A DNA stretch of 64,000 nucleotides from an uncultured Myxococcaceae bacterium (GCA_945952225.1 CAMFHP010000013.1:1-64000), one strand, 5' to 3'; positions 44,986 to 54,182 are shown, numbered from the stretch's first letter. Notes: generated by a model from the sequence alone, not told the origin. Program-made: numbers and translations.

Positions 44986-45006
44986 CCGCGCCGCGCGGAG
45001 AGGGAC

Positions 45007-45279
45007 TCAGACCAGCGCCTTGCGGAGCTGACCCTTCACCTCTTCTTCGATCTTGCCCTTGATGGCGCGCATCATGAAGCCGAGGGTGATCTCGACGCGC
45101 ACGGCCGTGTCGGTCACGGTGAACTTCCCCTCGACGGGCTTGTTGATGTTGAACACATCGCCCGACCACGTGCCCTTGATGCCGTACTGGCTCCCGAGGT
45201 TCGTGAGCACCTGCTCGGCCTTCTGCTTCGCGGTGTCCTTGCCGAGGGTGTGGTTGTGCGTGATGTCGATGTCGGCCAT
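45007..45279 (-). CDS. Polyhydroxyalkanoic-acid-system family protein
   Basis: 90 residues from ATG 45279, preceded by GAGAGGAGCG. Sequence ADIDITHNHTLGKDTAKQKAEQVL matches the N-terminus of the small PHA-system family (TIGR02610), with FTVTDTAVRVEITLGF and KIEEEVKGQL. Members are linked to polyhydroxyalkanoate granules in some species; no phaC is in the window, so the link here is by family only. Confidence 0.82.
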   Translation of the reverse strand: MADIDITHNHTLGKDTAKQKAEQVLTNLGSQYGIKGTWSGDVFNINKPVEGKFTVTDTAVRVEITLGFMMRAIKGKIEEEVKGQLRKALV

Positions 45280-45349
45280 TGGGGTGTTCGCTCCTCTCTG
45301 ACGGGTCTTCGCCAGGGCGCACGAGGCTCTAACACCCGCTCTCGGGTCG

Positions 45350-45853
45350 TCAATCTCTTCGCAGCGTCTCGGGCCTCGCCACGCCGTCGCCGCGCAGTTC
45401 GAGCCGGTGCCGATGGAGTCCATCCGCCGCGGTCTCGACGCACTCCAGCACCGCGTTGCCCACGGGCTGCGCGCGACCGCTGTCATCGACGGTGACCGTG
45501 TCGTAGCCCGTGACCCGCACCGTCGCCTCGACGCCGTCGACGAGGTCGGCGCCGGGCTCCACACGCACCGCCGCGACCGCGTTCTGTGAGCCGCGCGCGA
45601 GGGTCTGCCAGGTGACCGCGAGCGAGCCGCTGCCCTGACTCAACGGCCACGCGAAATGCCGTTCTGACACGGGCGCGCCGCGCAACGACGGAGGCGCCGC
45701 GAAGGTCACGTCGAGGTGCCGACCGGAGAAGAAATCCGCGCCGTGCACGGCCCGGTGTCGTGTGGCCACCGCCGACGCGAGTCCGAGCACGAGGGCCACG
45801 AAGAGCGCGAAGCGGAGCGGGGCCATCCACGGGCGCTGCGCGGGGTCTGCCAC
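45350..45853 (-). CDS. Membrane-anchored protein of unknown function
   Basis: 167 residues from GTG 45853 (or ATG 45826). N-terminal anchor PLRFALFVALVLGLASAVA, then a soluble outer domain (LDVTFAAPPSLRG, GSLAVTWQTLARGSQNAVAAV, ATVRVTGYDTVTVDDSGR). No family recognised. Divergent from the MopE-motif lipoprotein gene. Confidence 0.72.
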   Translation of the reverse strand: MADPAQRPWMAPLRFALFVALVLGLASAVATRHRAVHGADFFSGRHLDVTFAAPPSLRGAPVSERHFAWPLSQGSGSLAVTWQTLARGSQNAVAAVRVEPGADLVDGVEATVRVTGYDTVTVDDSGRAQPVGNAVLECVETAADGLHRHRLELRGDGVARPETLRRD

Positions 45854-45903
45854 GGCGCGCGACGATACCCCACGCGGGGCTGCGTGATAGAACCTCCGTC
45901 CGC

Positions 45904-47463
45904 GTGCGCTCGACGTCTCTTGTGCTGCTGTGCCTCTCTGCGCTGTCGCCCGCGTGCGTCGACGACGCGCGTCCGCCCGCGAACACCTCGGGCCTCGACG
46001 CGAGCGGGCACTTCGACCTCGGCCCGCTCCCCGACCGCTACGTGGTGCCCGACGTGCCGCCCGTGGACCCGTGCAGCGCGGCCCCGTGCGGTCCCGTCGA
46101 GCGGTGTGGCGCGCCCGCGGCCGATGGGGGTGTGGGCTCGGGCAACGGCCTCGACGACAACTGCAACGGACAGGTCGACGAGGGATGCCCCTGCGCGCCC
46201 GGCGAGATGCGCACGTGCTTTCCCGGTGCGAGCGACCGCCGCGGTCGCGGCGCGTGTCGCGACGGATCGATGCGCTGCACCGAGCTCGGCGCGTGGGTGG
46301 GCAACGAGTGCATGGGCGCGACGCCTGCGCGCGACGAGGTCTGCAACGGCGCCGACGACGACTGCAATGGCTCCATCGACGACGGGCTGCCGACGTGTCG
46401 CGGGGCGCTCCAGTGTCCGCCGAGCGCGGGCGTGGCGCCGCTTCAGCAGTTCACCCTCGACGCGCGCACCATCGACCCGACGGCCACCGCGTACCGATGG
46501 GAACTCACCTGTCCCGACGGTGTTTCGCCGTGTCCCGCGCCCGCCTCGGTCACCGACCCCGTGCTCCGCGTGATGCCCGTGCGCGCAGGGCTCTACACCG
46601 TCACGCTGACCCTCACGCGCGCGGGCGGACGCACCGAGGCGTGCCGCATTCCCCTCTACGTGCAGGGCCGCGGATTGCGCGTCGAGCTCGACTGGGATCA
46701 GAAGGGCGGCGAGCGCTCGTCGGGCGTCGACCTCGACCTCCACGTCGCGCCGATGGATCGCCGCGCCACGAGCTCGTACCGCTGGTTCACGCGCAACGAC
46801 TGCTACTTCGCGACCTGCAAGGCGCCGGGCGGCACGGTGAACTGGGCGCTCTCGCCGACCGACACACGCTTCGCCCCCGCGGCCACCGCCGAGGCCTGCC
46901 AGAACGCGCCGCCGCCCTTCGGCGACCTCTGGCGCGCGAGCGGACGCTGCTGGAACCCCCGCCTCGACACCGACGACATCACCTGCGACCCGACGGTGCG
47001 CGACCCCGGCGATCCGCTCTTCTGCTTCAGCGAGAACGCGGCCGTCGACGATCCGCCCGACGACGTGACCTTCCGGCTGATGGTCAACTTCTACCGCGAC
47101 CACGGGACGTGCACCGACACCGACGCGCGCAACGACGTGGTGCACCCGGTGTTGACCGTGCACTGCGGCGGCATCGCGCGCGCGACGATCGGCAGCGTCG
47201 ACGACGGCATCGTCTCGATGCGCTGCCGCGACAACCCCGCCATCGGGAGCGTGAACTGGTCGTGGCTCGCCGCCGACGTGCGCGTGGTCACCAACGCGTG
47301 CGGCGTGCGCGACTGCCGCGTGACGCCGCTGCGCGACGACCGGTGGTTCCCGCCCTGTGCGACGGTGGGTGACGGCGACGTGTGCCGCGACGAGCGCGGT
47401 CGCGTGTTCGTGCGGCGCACCGTCGAGCGCGCCGTCGAGAGCGACATCGCCGAGACGCCCTGA
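45904..47463 (+). CDS. MopE-motif lipoprotein
   Basis: 519 residues from GTG 45904. Signal VRSTSLVLLCLSALSPAC with Cys18 as likely lipidation site. Two MopE-type motifs (GNGLDDNCNGQVDEGC and CNGADDDCNGSIDDG), Ca/Cu-site-like repeats common in myxobacterial surface proteins. A PKD-like segment (QQFTLDARTIDPTATAYRWELTC would span it) and a C-terminal Cys-rich beta domain beginning VDLDLHVAPMD follow. Probably a surface protein that binds metal or carbohydrate; function unknown. Confidence 0.83.
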   Translation: MRSTSLVLLCLSALSPACVDDARPPANTSGLDASGHFDLGPLPDRYVVPDVPPVDPCSAAPCGPVERCGAPAADGGVGSGNGLDDNCNGQVDEGCPCAPGEMRTCFPGASDRRGRGACRDGSMRCTELGAWVGNECMGATPARDEVCNGADDDCNGSIDDGLPTCRGALQCPPSAGVAPLQQFTLDARTIDPTATAYRWELTCPDGVSPCPAPASVTDPVLRVMPVRAGLYTVTLTLTRAGGRTEACRIPLYVQGRGLRVELDWDQKGGERSSGVDLDLHVAPMDRRATSSYRWFTRNDCYFATCKAPGGTVNWALSPTDTRFAPAATAEACQNAPPPFGDLWRASGRCWNPRLDTDDITCDPTVRDPGDPLFCFSENAAVDDPPDDVTFRLMVNFYRDHGTCTDTDARNDVVHPVLTVHCGGIARATIGSVDDGIVSMRCRDNPAIGSVNWSWLAADVRVVTNACGVRDCRVTPLRDDRWFPPCATVGDGDVCRDERGRVFVRRTVERAVESDIAETP

Positions 47464-47474
47464 AAACAGGGCGT
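47455..47474. terminator. Hairpin over the lipoprotein stop codon
   Basis: ACGCCCTG and CAGGGCGT form a perfect 8-bp stem around AAAA; the TGA stop straddles stem and loop. It sits between convergent genes and can serve either strand. Confidence 0.6.
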
Positions 47475-47482
47475 TCGCGGGG

Positions 47483-48619
47483 CTACTTGCGCTTGCGCTT
47501 CACGCGGTCGGCGCCGAGCTGGAGGCGGTCTCGCACGGCGGTGCGCTGGCGCTCTTTGTAGCGTGCGTGCGAGGCCTCGCCCGACTCGTTGGCGAGCTCG
47601 GTGTCGTGGTCGACGAGCTGAAACTCCACGAGCACGAAGACCACGGGCCCGAGGTTCGCGGCCGCGGGAGGCGCCTTGTCGAGCACCTTCTGGGGCACGC
47701 GCACGGGCATGTCGACGACGAAGTGGATCACCCGGTACGAGCGCGCGCTGAACTTGTTGTCGACGGGACCCGTGAGCGGGTCTTCGTGCACGTTGGTCTG
47801 CGGCGAGTTGAGCAGGTCGACGATGTGCGGGTGGTGCCGCGCGTAGTCGCGCGGGTCGAGCAGGGTGTTGTAGCTCTCACCCGGGATCGCATACGTGAAC
47901 GGAAAGAGCCTGCGCGTGAGGTAGTTGAGCACCGGCAGCAGGTCTTCGGTGGTGCGCGTCACGATGCGGAAGCGCACCTTGTCGTAGATCTGCGCGGCGA
48001 TGGTCTCGCTCTTCGAAAGCAGCTTCGTGTAGAGCGAGTCGCGGCTCTTGCGACCTCCGAGAAACTCGGTGATGGGCAGGCCCTCTTCGAGCATCCCGCC
48101 GATGACCCGATAGATCTTCTGCTCGACGAGCTGAAAGATCTCGGCGTCGGAGAGCGGGAGCACGTAGAGGAGCTCGCGTCCCTGGAGGTGATGGATGATG
48201 TGCATCACCTTCAAGATCACGCAGGCGCAGACCTGCTTGTGCCCCTTGCCCGCGGCCATGAGCATGAGGTCTTCGACCGGGAGCTCGGCGACCGCGCGGG
48301 GGATGGGGTACTCGAAATTGCGGCGCAGATAGGCGATCGCTTCGTTCTTGATCGCGTCGAGGCGCGCGCGGTCTGCCGCACGGTCGACGTAGAACTCCTG
48401 CACGCGGAGGAACTCCTCGGCGTCGTCGCGTGTGAGGTAGTTCAGGCGCTTCCAGTCGATGACCGAGTCGCCGCGGAGGATGTTCCAGATCGATTCGAGG
48501 TCGCTGAGCGAGAACTGATCGATGGTGCGAAAGCCCGTCGCGGGCGCCGTGGTCGGCGGCCGGATCGTGAGCAGGTCGTTCTGCGGCGGGCGGGCGGCGA
48601 GGGGACCGCGGGGGGCCAT
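47483..48619 (-). CDS. TIGR04552-like protein with faint RelA/SpoT resemblance
   Basis: 378 residues. Recognised from memory as like TIGR04552, a family of delta-type bacteria with no known function. The segment GGRKSRDSLYTKLLSKSETI followed by YDKVRFRIVTRTTEDLLPVL resembles the (R)VK...S...K then D..R.R.I order of RelA/SpoT-type nucleotidyltransferases, and SYRVIHFVVDMP recalls the later Y..H..V part. This resemblance is by eye. Basic C-terminus (RVKRKRK). Upstream on the same strand, 12 bases away, is a small membrane protein gene. Confidence 0.72.
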   Translation of the reverse strand: MAPRGPLAARPPQNDLLTIRPPTTAPATGFRTIDQFSLSDLESIWNILRGDSVIDWKRLNYLTRDDAEEFLRVQEFYVDRAADRARLDAIKNEAIAYLRRNFEYPIPRAVAELPVEDLMLMAAGKGHKQVCACVILKVMHIIHHLQGRELLYVLPLSDAEIFQLVEQKIYRVIGGMLEEGLPITEFLGGRKSRDSLYTKLLSKSETIAAQIYDKVRFRIVTRTTEDLLPVLNYLTRRLFPFTYAIPGESYNTLLDPRDYARHHPHIVDLLNSPQTNVHEDPLTGPVDNKFSARSYRVIHFVVDMPVRVPQKVLDKAPPAAANLGPVVFVLVEFQLVDHDTELANESGEASHARYKERQRTAVRDRLQLGADRVKRKRK

Positions 48620-48631
48620 CGACGGAGACCG

Positions 48632-48835
48632 TCAGCCCGCGTTCTTCGTGGACGAGGCCGGGTGCTTCGAAGCGTCTGGCGCAGGGGCCGGGCGGCGCCC
48701 GAGCTGCAGGGTGCCGAAGAAGAGGCAGCAGGTCATGCCGAGGGCCATCACGTTGCCCACCATCGCGTGCTCGCATCCCATGAGCGCCATCGGGAGGGTG
48801 GCCAGGAGTGCAGCGCGGAACCGTGCTCGATCCAT
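48632..48835 (-). CDS. Small membrane protein
   Basis: 67 residues from ATG 48835 with GAGGATCGAG upstream. Helix LLATLPMALMGC, then MVGNVMALGMTCCLFFGTLQL, and a Pro/Ala/Lys tail. The MALMGC could be a lipobox, but the second hydrophobic stretch suggests two helices. It lies 12 bases before the TIGR04552-like gene and is likely co-transcribed with it. Confidence 0.65.
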   Translation of the reverse strand: MDRARFRAALLATLPMALMGCEHAMVGNVMALGMTCCLFFGTLQLGRRPAPAPDASKHPASSTKNAG

Positions 48836-49009
48836 CTCGATCCTCGTCGTCCGGGTAACGAGATCCCCTTTGGTTTCAGGGGTTCTCACGTCGCGTCCTA
48901 CATGTAAGGCTAAGGGACTACATCAAGCCGAAGCGGTCCACTTCTAGTCAAAGCGGCCCTCGCGACACAAGACAGAATCCTCCCCGCACCAGTCCCCGTT
49001 GTCGGATTG

Positions 49010-49040
49010 TTGACTTGACATCGTCGCGCATGCGTACGAC
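49010..49040 (+). promoter_or_regulatory. Possible promoter of the parA-like gene
   Basis: TTGACT (49010-49015) and TTGACA (49015-49020) overlap in a relatively AT-rich region; TACGAC at 49035-49040 could be the -10, but spacing is 19 or 14. Weak evidence. Confidence 0.3.
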
Positions 49041-49054
49041 GCCGCCCCGCAGTC

Positions 49055-49873
49055 ATGCCTGAACCGATCATTCTCGTGGTGGCGAACCAGAAGGGCGGCG
49101 TGGGCAAGACCACGACGGCCGTGAACCTCGCGGCGGGCCTCGCGCGCCGCGGCCTTCGAACCCTGCTCGTCGACCTCGACATCCAGGGCAGCGCGAGCGC
49201 CACGCTCGGGGCCACGCCCGCCGACGACGCGACCGACGTGGCGAAGGTGCTCCTCGACGAGGGAACCCTCGACGCCGCCGTGGTCGAGACGCGATTGCCG
49301 AACCTCTGGCTCGCGCCCGCGGGCGAGCGCATGGCGGTCGTCGACCTGCACCTCGCCACCGCGTACGGCCGCGAGCGCGTCTTCGAACGCTCGCTCCGCG
49401 GGCCGCTCACGCAGTCGATGGACGTGCTCGTCGTCGACACCGCGCCCTACCTCGGGCTCCTCACGGTGAACGCGCTCGTGGCCGCGCAGCGCGTGCTGAT
49501 CCCCGTGTCGTGCGAGTACCTCCCGATGCTGGGGCTGAAGCTCCTCGGCGAGACGCTCACGAAGCTCCGCGACCGGGCGGGCGCGAAGGCCGAGGTGCTG
49601 GGCTATCTGCTCACGATCGTCGACCGCCGCGAGCGCATCACCACCGAGGTCGAAGACCTGCTGCGCGCGCGCTTCGGGGCGCAGGTGTTCGAGACGGTGA
49701 TCCGCGCGAACACGCAGCACAAGGCTGCGCCCTCGCACAAGAAGACCATCTTCGAACACGAGCCCGAGGGCGGCCGCGGGCGCGAAGACTACGAGGCCCT
49801 CACCCGCGAGGTGTGCGCGCGCCTCGGCCTCGCGCCCGCCCCGAAGAAGAAGGCCCCGCGCAAGCGCGCTTGA
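49055..49873 (+). CDS. Orphan ParA-family ATPase
   Basis: 272 residues. Deviant Walker A KGGVGKTT (13-20), LVDLDIQGSAS, and VLVVDTAPYLG, all as in ParA/Soj. The C-terminus is Lys/Arg-rich (APKKKAPRKR), which could help nucleoid binding. No ParB gene or parS site is nearby, so it may position another cargo rather than the chromosome origin. The DUF885 gene follows 35 bases later. Confidence 0.92.
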   Translation: MPEPIILVVANQKGGVGKTTTAVNLAAGLARRGLRTLLVDLDIQGSASATLGATPADDATDVAKVLLDEGTLDAAVVETRLPNLWLAPAGERMAVVDLHLATAYGRERVFERSLRGPLTQSMDVLVVDTAPYLGLLTVNALVAAQRVLIPVSCEYLPMLGLKLLGETLTKLRDRAGAKAEVLGYLLTIVDRRERITTEVEDLLRARFGAQVFETVIRANTQHKAAPSHKKTIFEHEPEGGRGREDYEALTREVCARLGLAPAPKKKAPRKRA

Positions 49874-49908
49874 CGCCCCGACGCGCGCGGTGGTGCCCTC
49901 CGCAGCGC

Positions 49909-51576
49909 ATGAACACCGACACGCCCTTCACGCTCAGCGACGCCCTCGTCGACGCGCTCGCCGCGCTCCGCCCGGTGCAGGCGACCTTCATGGGCATCGC
50001 AGGCCACGACCACCGCTGGGACGACTTCTCGCCCGCGGGCGTCGCCCACACCGCCGAGACCCTGCGCGCGTGGCGCGACCGCGTGCGCGCGCTGCCGCCG
50101 CAGACCGACCGCTGGGCAGCGCTCGCCACGCACGTCGCCCTCGACTGGCTCGACCTGGAGCTCTCGGCCATCGAGCACGGCGACCCCGAGGTCGACGTGA
50201 ACAACATCGCGTCGACCTTCCAGTCGGTGCGCATGGCCTTCGACTCGATGGACACGTCGACGGTCGAGGGGTGGCGCAACGTGGCCGCGCGGCTCGAAGC
50301 CCTCGACGCGGCGCTCGACGGCTATCGACGCACGCTCGCGCAGGGCCTCGCGAAGGGGCACGTGGTGTCGAAGCGCCAGGTGCGCGCGGTGGTCGCGCAG
50401 GCCGCGCAGATCACGGCGGAGAACGGCTACTTCGCGGGGCTCGCGGCGCGCTTCGCCGAGGCGAAGGTCGACGATGCGGCCCTCGGCGCGCGCATCGCGG
50501 CGGGGGCGGAGAAGGCCCGCGAGGCGTACCGCGCGCTCGGCGTGTGGTTCGAGGGCGAGTACCTGCCGCACGCGCGCGATGAAGATGGCGTGGGGCGCGC
50601 GCGGTACCTGCGCGAGATGCGTCGCTTTCTCGGGTCGACGCCGGACCCCGAGGAGACCTACGCGTGGGGGTGGACCGAGGTGCGGCGCATCCGCGCGGAG
50701 ATGGAGCGACTGGCGGGCGAGATCGCGCCGGGTAGTTCCGTCGACGAGGTGCTGGCGCTCTTGAAGACCGATCCCACGCGGGCCGCGCCGGACCGCGCGC
50801 GCTTTCTCGACGCGATGCGCGCGCGGCAGGCGAAGGCCCTCGCCGACCTCGATGGGACGCACTTCGATGTGCCCGAAGAGATCCGTCGCATCGACGTGAA
50901 GGAGGCCCCGCCCGGCGGCGCGCTCGGCGCGTACTACATGGCCCCGTCGGAGGATTTCTCGCGCCCCGGATCGGTCTGGTACTCGATGCACGGCGACGGT
51001 CCCTTCGCGCTGTGGGACGAGGTCAGCACGGCGTACCACGAGGGCTTTCCGGGCCATCACCTCCAGGTGGGCCTGCAGGTGTCGCTCACGAAGAACCTCT
51101 CGCGGCTCCATCGCGTGGCCTACGGCTACTCGGGCTACGCCGAGGGATGGGCCCTCTACGCCGAGCAGCTCATGGCGGAACTCGGTTACTACGAGAAGCC
51201 CGAGTACGCGTTCGGCATGCTCGCGAACCAGATGATGCGCGCGTGCCGCGTGGTCATCGACATCGGGTCGCACCTCGGGCTGCGCATTCCCGACGACGCG
51301 CCGCTGCACCCCGGCGAGGCGTGGGGCTTCGACACCGCCGTCGAGATGATGGAGCGCTTCGGCGGCATGACCCACGAGCACGCCGTGAGCGAGATCACGC
51401 GCTACCTCGGGTGGCCCGCGCAGGCCATCTCGTACAAAGTCGGTCAGCGCGCGGTGCTCGCGCTGCGCGAGGAGTTTCTTCGCGACGGTCGCGGCTCGCT
51501 CAAGGACTTTCACGACCGCGTGCTCGGCTGCGGCAACGTGGGCCTCGACCTGCTCCGCGCGCAGGTCATGGCCTGA
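49909..51576 (+). CDS. DUF885 metallopeptidase
   Basis: 555 residues from ATG 49909. DUF885 family, zinc-dependent carboxypeptidase-like proteins. The zinc motif HEGFPGHH (His377-His384) is clear, followed by GYSGYAEGWALYAEQLM carrying the third ligand Glu region, typical of the family. No signal peptide, so likely cytoplasmic. Substrate unknown. Confidence 0.92.
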   Translation: MNTDTPFTLSDALVDALAALRPVQATFMGIAGHDHRWDDFSPAGVAHTAETLRAWRDRVRALPPQTDRWAALATHVALDWLDLELSAIEHGDPEVDVNNIASTFQSVRMAFDSMDTSTVEGWRNVAARLEALDAALDGYRRTLAQGLAKGHVVSKRQVRAVVAQAAQITAENGYFAGLAARFAEAKVDDAALGARIAAGAEKAREAYRALGVWFEGEYLPHARDEDGVGRARYLREMRRFLGSTPDPEETYAWGWTEVRRIRAEMERLAGEIAPGSSVDEVLALLKTDPTRAAPDRARFLDAMRARQAKALADLDGTHFDVPEEIRRIDVKEAPPGGALGAYYMAPSEDFSRPGSVWYSMHGDGPFALWDEVSTAYHEGFPGHHLQVGLQVSLTKNLSRLHRVAYGYSGYAEGWALYAEQLMAELGYYEKPEYAFGMLANQMMRACRVVIDIGSHLGLRIPDDAPLHPGEAWGFDTAVEMMERFGGMTHEHAVSEITRYLGWPAQAISYKVGQRAVLALREEFLRDGRGSLKDFHDRVLGCGNVGLDLLRAQVMA

Positions 51577-51579
51577 CCT

Positions 51580-53202
51580 TCACCCGCCCTTCGTCGCGCG
51601 CGCCACGTCGGCGGGCACGGCGGTTCCCTCTCGAAGACACCGTCGCACGGCCCGCGTCACGGCCTCGTCGTGGAGCTTCTGCGCGTCGCTGCGCTTCGCC
51701 TGCGCGGCGAGCGGGAGCTTCATGCGCTCCAGCGTGGCGAGGCGCGCGCGGTTGCGCCCGAGCGTGTCCCAGTACATCGGCGTGAGCGGACACGGCCGCT
51801 GCGCGTTGCGCCCCGACGGATCGAAGCGGCAGCCGTCGCAGAAATCACTCATGCGGTCGACGTACGCGCCGCCGGAGACGTACGGCTTCGTGGTCATGAG
51901 CCCGCCGTCGGCGAAGGTGCCCATGCCCAGCACGTTGGGCTCGACCACCCAGTCGTACGCGTCGATGAAGCCCGCCCAGAACCAGTCGGTGAGCGCGCGC
52001 GGAGACACCCCCACGAGCGTCGCGATGTTCGCGAGCACCATCAGCCGCTCGATGTGGTGCGCGTAGCCGGTCTTCCACACGCGGTCGACCACGGTGTCGA
52101 GACAGCGCAGGCCGCTCGGCGCCGTTCCCCACCACGCGGCGGGCAGCGGTTCGGCGGCATCGAGCGCGGCGGGCGAGGCCGTGGGCGAGAGCGTGCGAAA
52201 GCCGTCGGTGCGCGCGTGAACGTGACGTACAAACTCGCGCCAGCCGAGCACCTGACGGATGAATCCCTCGGCGCTCGCGAGCGAGAGGCGGCCCGCGTCG
52301 AGGTCGGCGAGCGCGTCGTCGACGAGCTGCCGCGGCGTGAGGCGCGAGAGGTTGAGCAGCGGGCTCGCGAGCGTGTGAAAGAGCGTCGCCTCGCGGGCGC
52401 TCATCGCGTCTTCGAAGGGACCGAAGTGCGGCAGCGCGTGGTCGCGCGCGTGGCGCCACGCAGCGAGAGCATCGTCGCGCGAGGCCGGGAGGTCGTAGCC
52501 GTCGAGCGTTCCCCACGCGTGCGGAAAGGCCGTGGCGACGAGGTCGAGCACCTCGCGGGTGATGGCGTCGGGCGCGACGGAGAAGCGCGGCGGCGCAGGA
52601 GGTTGGCCGTGCCACGGGAGTCGGTTCTCGCCGTCGAAGCTGAAGCGTCCGCCCACGGGTTTCGCCTTCGCCATGAGCACGCCCGTGCGTCGGCGCACCT
52701 CGCGGTAGAAGGCGTCCATGCGGTACGGGGCCGCGGGGCACGCGCGGTCGAAATCGTCGTCGGTGCTGAGCCACGTCTCGTCGGGCGACTCGGTGAGCGT
52801 GAGCCCACGGGCGCGCGCGTCGTCGAGGTCGGCGCGGAGTTCGCGCTCGGCGGGGCGCGTGAGTGCGAAGCCCGGGAGCGCGTGGCGCGCGGCGGTCTCG
52901 CGGAGGATCTCGCCGAAGGTTCCGTCGCCGCGGGCGTAGAGGATGCGGTAGCCCTTCGCGGCCATTTCGAGCGCGAAATGACGCTCATTCGCGAGGAGCA
53001 ATGCGAGCTTGCGGCGGTGGTAGGGGCGCCGTCGGGCCTTGTCGCGCGACTCGACGAAGACGAGCCCCACCTCGCGCGGAGACTCGCGGGCGAGGGGGCC
53101 CACGGCGTCGGTCAGACGGTCGTAGGGAACGAAGCGCCAGCGGCGCGTGCGGAGCTCATCGTCCGTGGGGTGCGCGGCGCGCAGTGCGTCTCGAAAGGTC
53201 AC
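51580..53202 (-). CDS. Iron-sulfur bacterial photolyase/cryptochrome (PhrB-like)
   Basis: 540 residues from GTG 53202. Repairs UV photoproducts, probably (6-4), using FAD and light. The four Fe-S Cys (367, 455, 458, 471) keep the 88-3-13 spacing of Agrobacterium PhrB (350, 438, 441, 454), and the His pair in AHHIERL (382-383) lies at the matching offset. Bacterial family DPRP. Overlaps nothing; converges on the DUF885 gene. Confidence 0.93.
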   Translation of the reverse strand: MTFRDALRAAHPTDDELRTRRWRFVPYDRLTDAVGPLARESPREVGLVFVESRDKARRRPYHRRKLALLLANERHFALEMAAKGYRILYARGDGTFGEILRETAARHALPGFALTRPAERELRADLDDARARGLTLTESPDETWLSTDDDFDRACPAAPYRMDAFYREVRRRTGVLMAKAKPVGGRFSFDGENRLPWHGQPPAPPRFSVAPDAITREVLDLVATAFPHAWGTLDGYDLPASRDDALAAWRHARDHALPHFGPFEDAMSAREATLFHTLASPLLNLSRLTPRQLVDDALADLDAGRLSLASAEGFIRQVLGWREFVRHVHARTDGFRTLSPTASPAALDAAEPLPAAWWGTAPSGLRCLDTVVDRVWKTGYAHHIERLMVLANIATLVGVSPRALTDWFWAGFIDAYDWVVEPNVLGMGTFADGGLMTTKPYVSGGAYVDRMSDFCDGCRFDPSGRNAQRPCPLTPMYWDTLGRNRARLATLERMKLPLAAQAKRSDAQKLHDEAVTRAVRRCLREGTAVPADVARATKGG

Positions 53203-53262
53203 CGGACCCGTGCGATGCGCGAGGCCCGCGCGGGGCTTCGCACACGGGCGCGCAGGGCGCGA

Positions 53263-54180
53263 TCACGTAGGGCGCAGGCGGTAGATGAGCGTGAGCACGA
53301 GGGCAGTCCACGCGACGAGCGTGAGCACGAAGGGCACGTCGCGGAGCATCGCGTCGGTGGGCGACTCGCCGCTCTCGGAGTCGAGGAGCTTCACGAAGCG
53401 CGCGATGGCCAGGAGCACGAACACCGTGGTCATCCAGAGGTAGTCGCGCGCGAAGGCGAGCTGCGGCGGGGGATCGAGCGTCCACGCGAGGTAGGTCACG
53501 ACCGTCGCGAGGGCCGTGCCCCAGAGGGTCATCTTGAGCGACCCGAGGGTGTACGACTTCAGCGAGTCGCGGGCCTTCGAAGCGTTGACCCGGAGCTCGT
53601 GGTAGCGCTTCCCAAAGCCCTGAAAGAGTGCCAGAAAGGCCGTGCTTCCCAAGAGGTAGAGCGACGGGCTCACGGGGTGCGACGGGGTCGAGACGGCGTA
53701 GCAGCCCGCGACGACGCGCAGCACGAAGCCCGCGGCGATGAGCACCACGTCGAGGTAGGCGACTTGCTTGAATCGAAACGGCTTGAGCGAGTACGCGAGG
53801 TCTTTGAGCAGGTAGACCAGCGCCGCGGCCGCCACGCGCAGATCGAGCCACGCCGTCGCCGCCAGCGAGGTCACCACGAGCACCACCGCGGTGGCCTTCG
53901 CCACGCCCTCGGGAACCTCGCCCGACGCGATCGGTCGGAAGCGCTTCGTCGGGTGGTTGCGATCGTCGTCGACGTCGACGAGGTCGTTGATCGTGTAGAT
54001 CGCGCCCGCCAGCATCGAGAAGCCCGCGAAGGCCACCATCGCGCGGAGAAGAACCTGCTCCTGAAAGAGGTTCTTCGCGAACACCACCGGTGCGAGCACG
54101 AAGAGGTTCTTCACCCACTGCTTCGGCCGCATCGTCTTGAGAATTCCTGAGAGCGCCACGGAGCGTCGGAGACTATCCAT
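53263..54180 (-). CDS. UbiA-family prenyltransferase (decaprenyl-phosphate phosphoribosyltransferase-like)
   Basis: 305 residues, about nine membrane helices. First Asp motif NDLVDVDDDRNHP (65-77) with RPIASG; second region YSLKPFRFKQVAYLDVVLIA. This pattern (NDxxDxxxDRxHPxKxxRPIASG) fits DPPR synthases, which attach PRPP to polyprenyl phosphate in arabinan synthesis; in other bacteria the product use is unclear. Start is ATG 54180, two bases from the divergent ATG; ATG 54132 (MRPKQWVKN) would be the more usual family start. Confidence 0.85.
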   Translation of the reverse strand: MDSLRRSVALSGILKTMRPKQWVKNLFVLAPVVFAKNLFQEQVLLRAMVAFAGFSMLAGAIYTINDLVDVDDDRNHPTKRFRPIASGEVPEGVAKATAVVLVVTSLAATAWLDLRVAAAALVYLLKDLAYSLKPFRFKQVAYLDVVLIAAGFVLRVVAGCYAVSTPSHPVSPSLYLLGSTAFLALFQGFGKRYHELRVNASKARDSLKSYTLGSLKMTLWGTALATVVTYLAWTLDPPPQLAFARDYLWMTTVFVLLAIARFVKLLDSESGESPTDAMLRDVPFVLTLVAWTALVLTLIYRLRPT

Positions 54181-54182
54181 CG

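Noticed and set aside
45760-45903. Longer upstream start for the MopE-motif lipoprotein
   Set aside because: It would place about 48 Arg/Pro-rich residues before a clear signal peptide and overlap the divergent gene.
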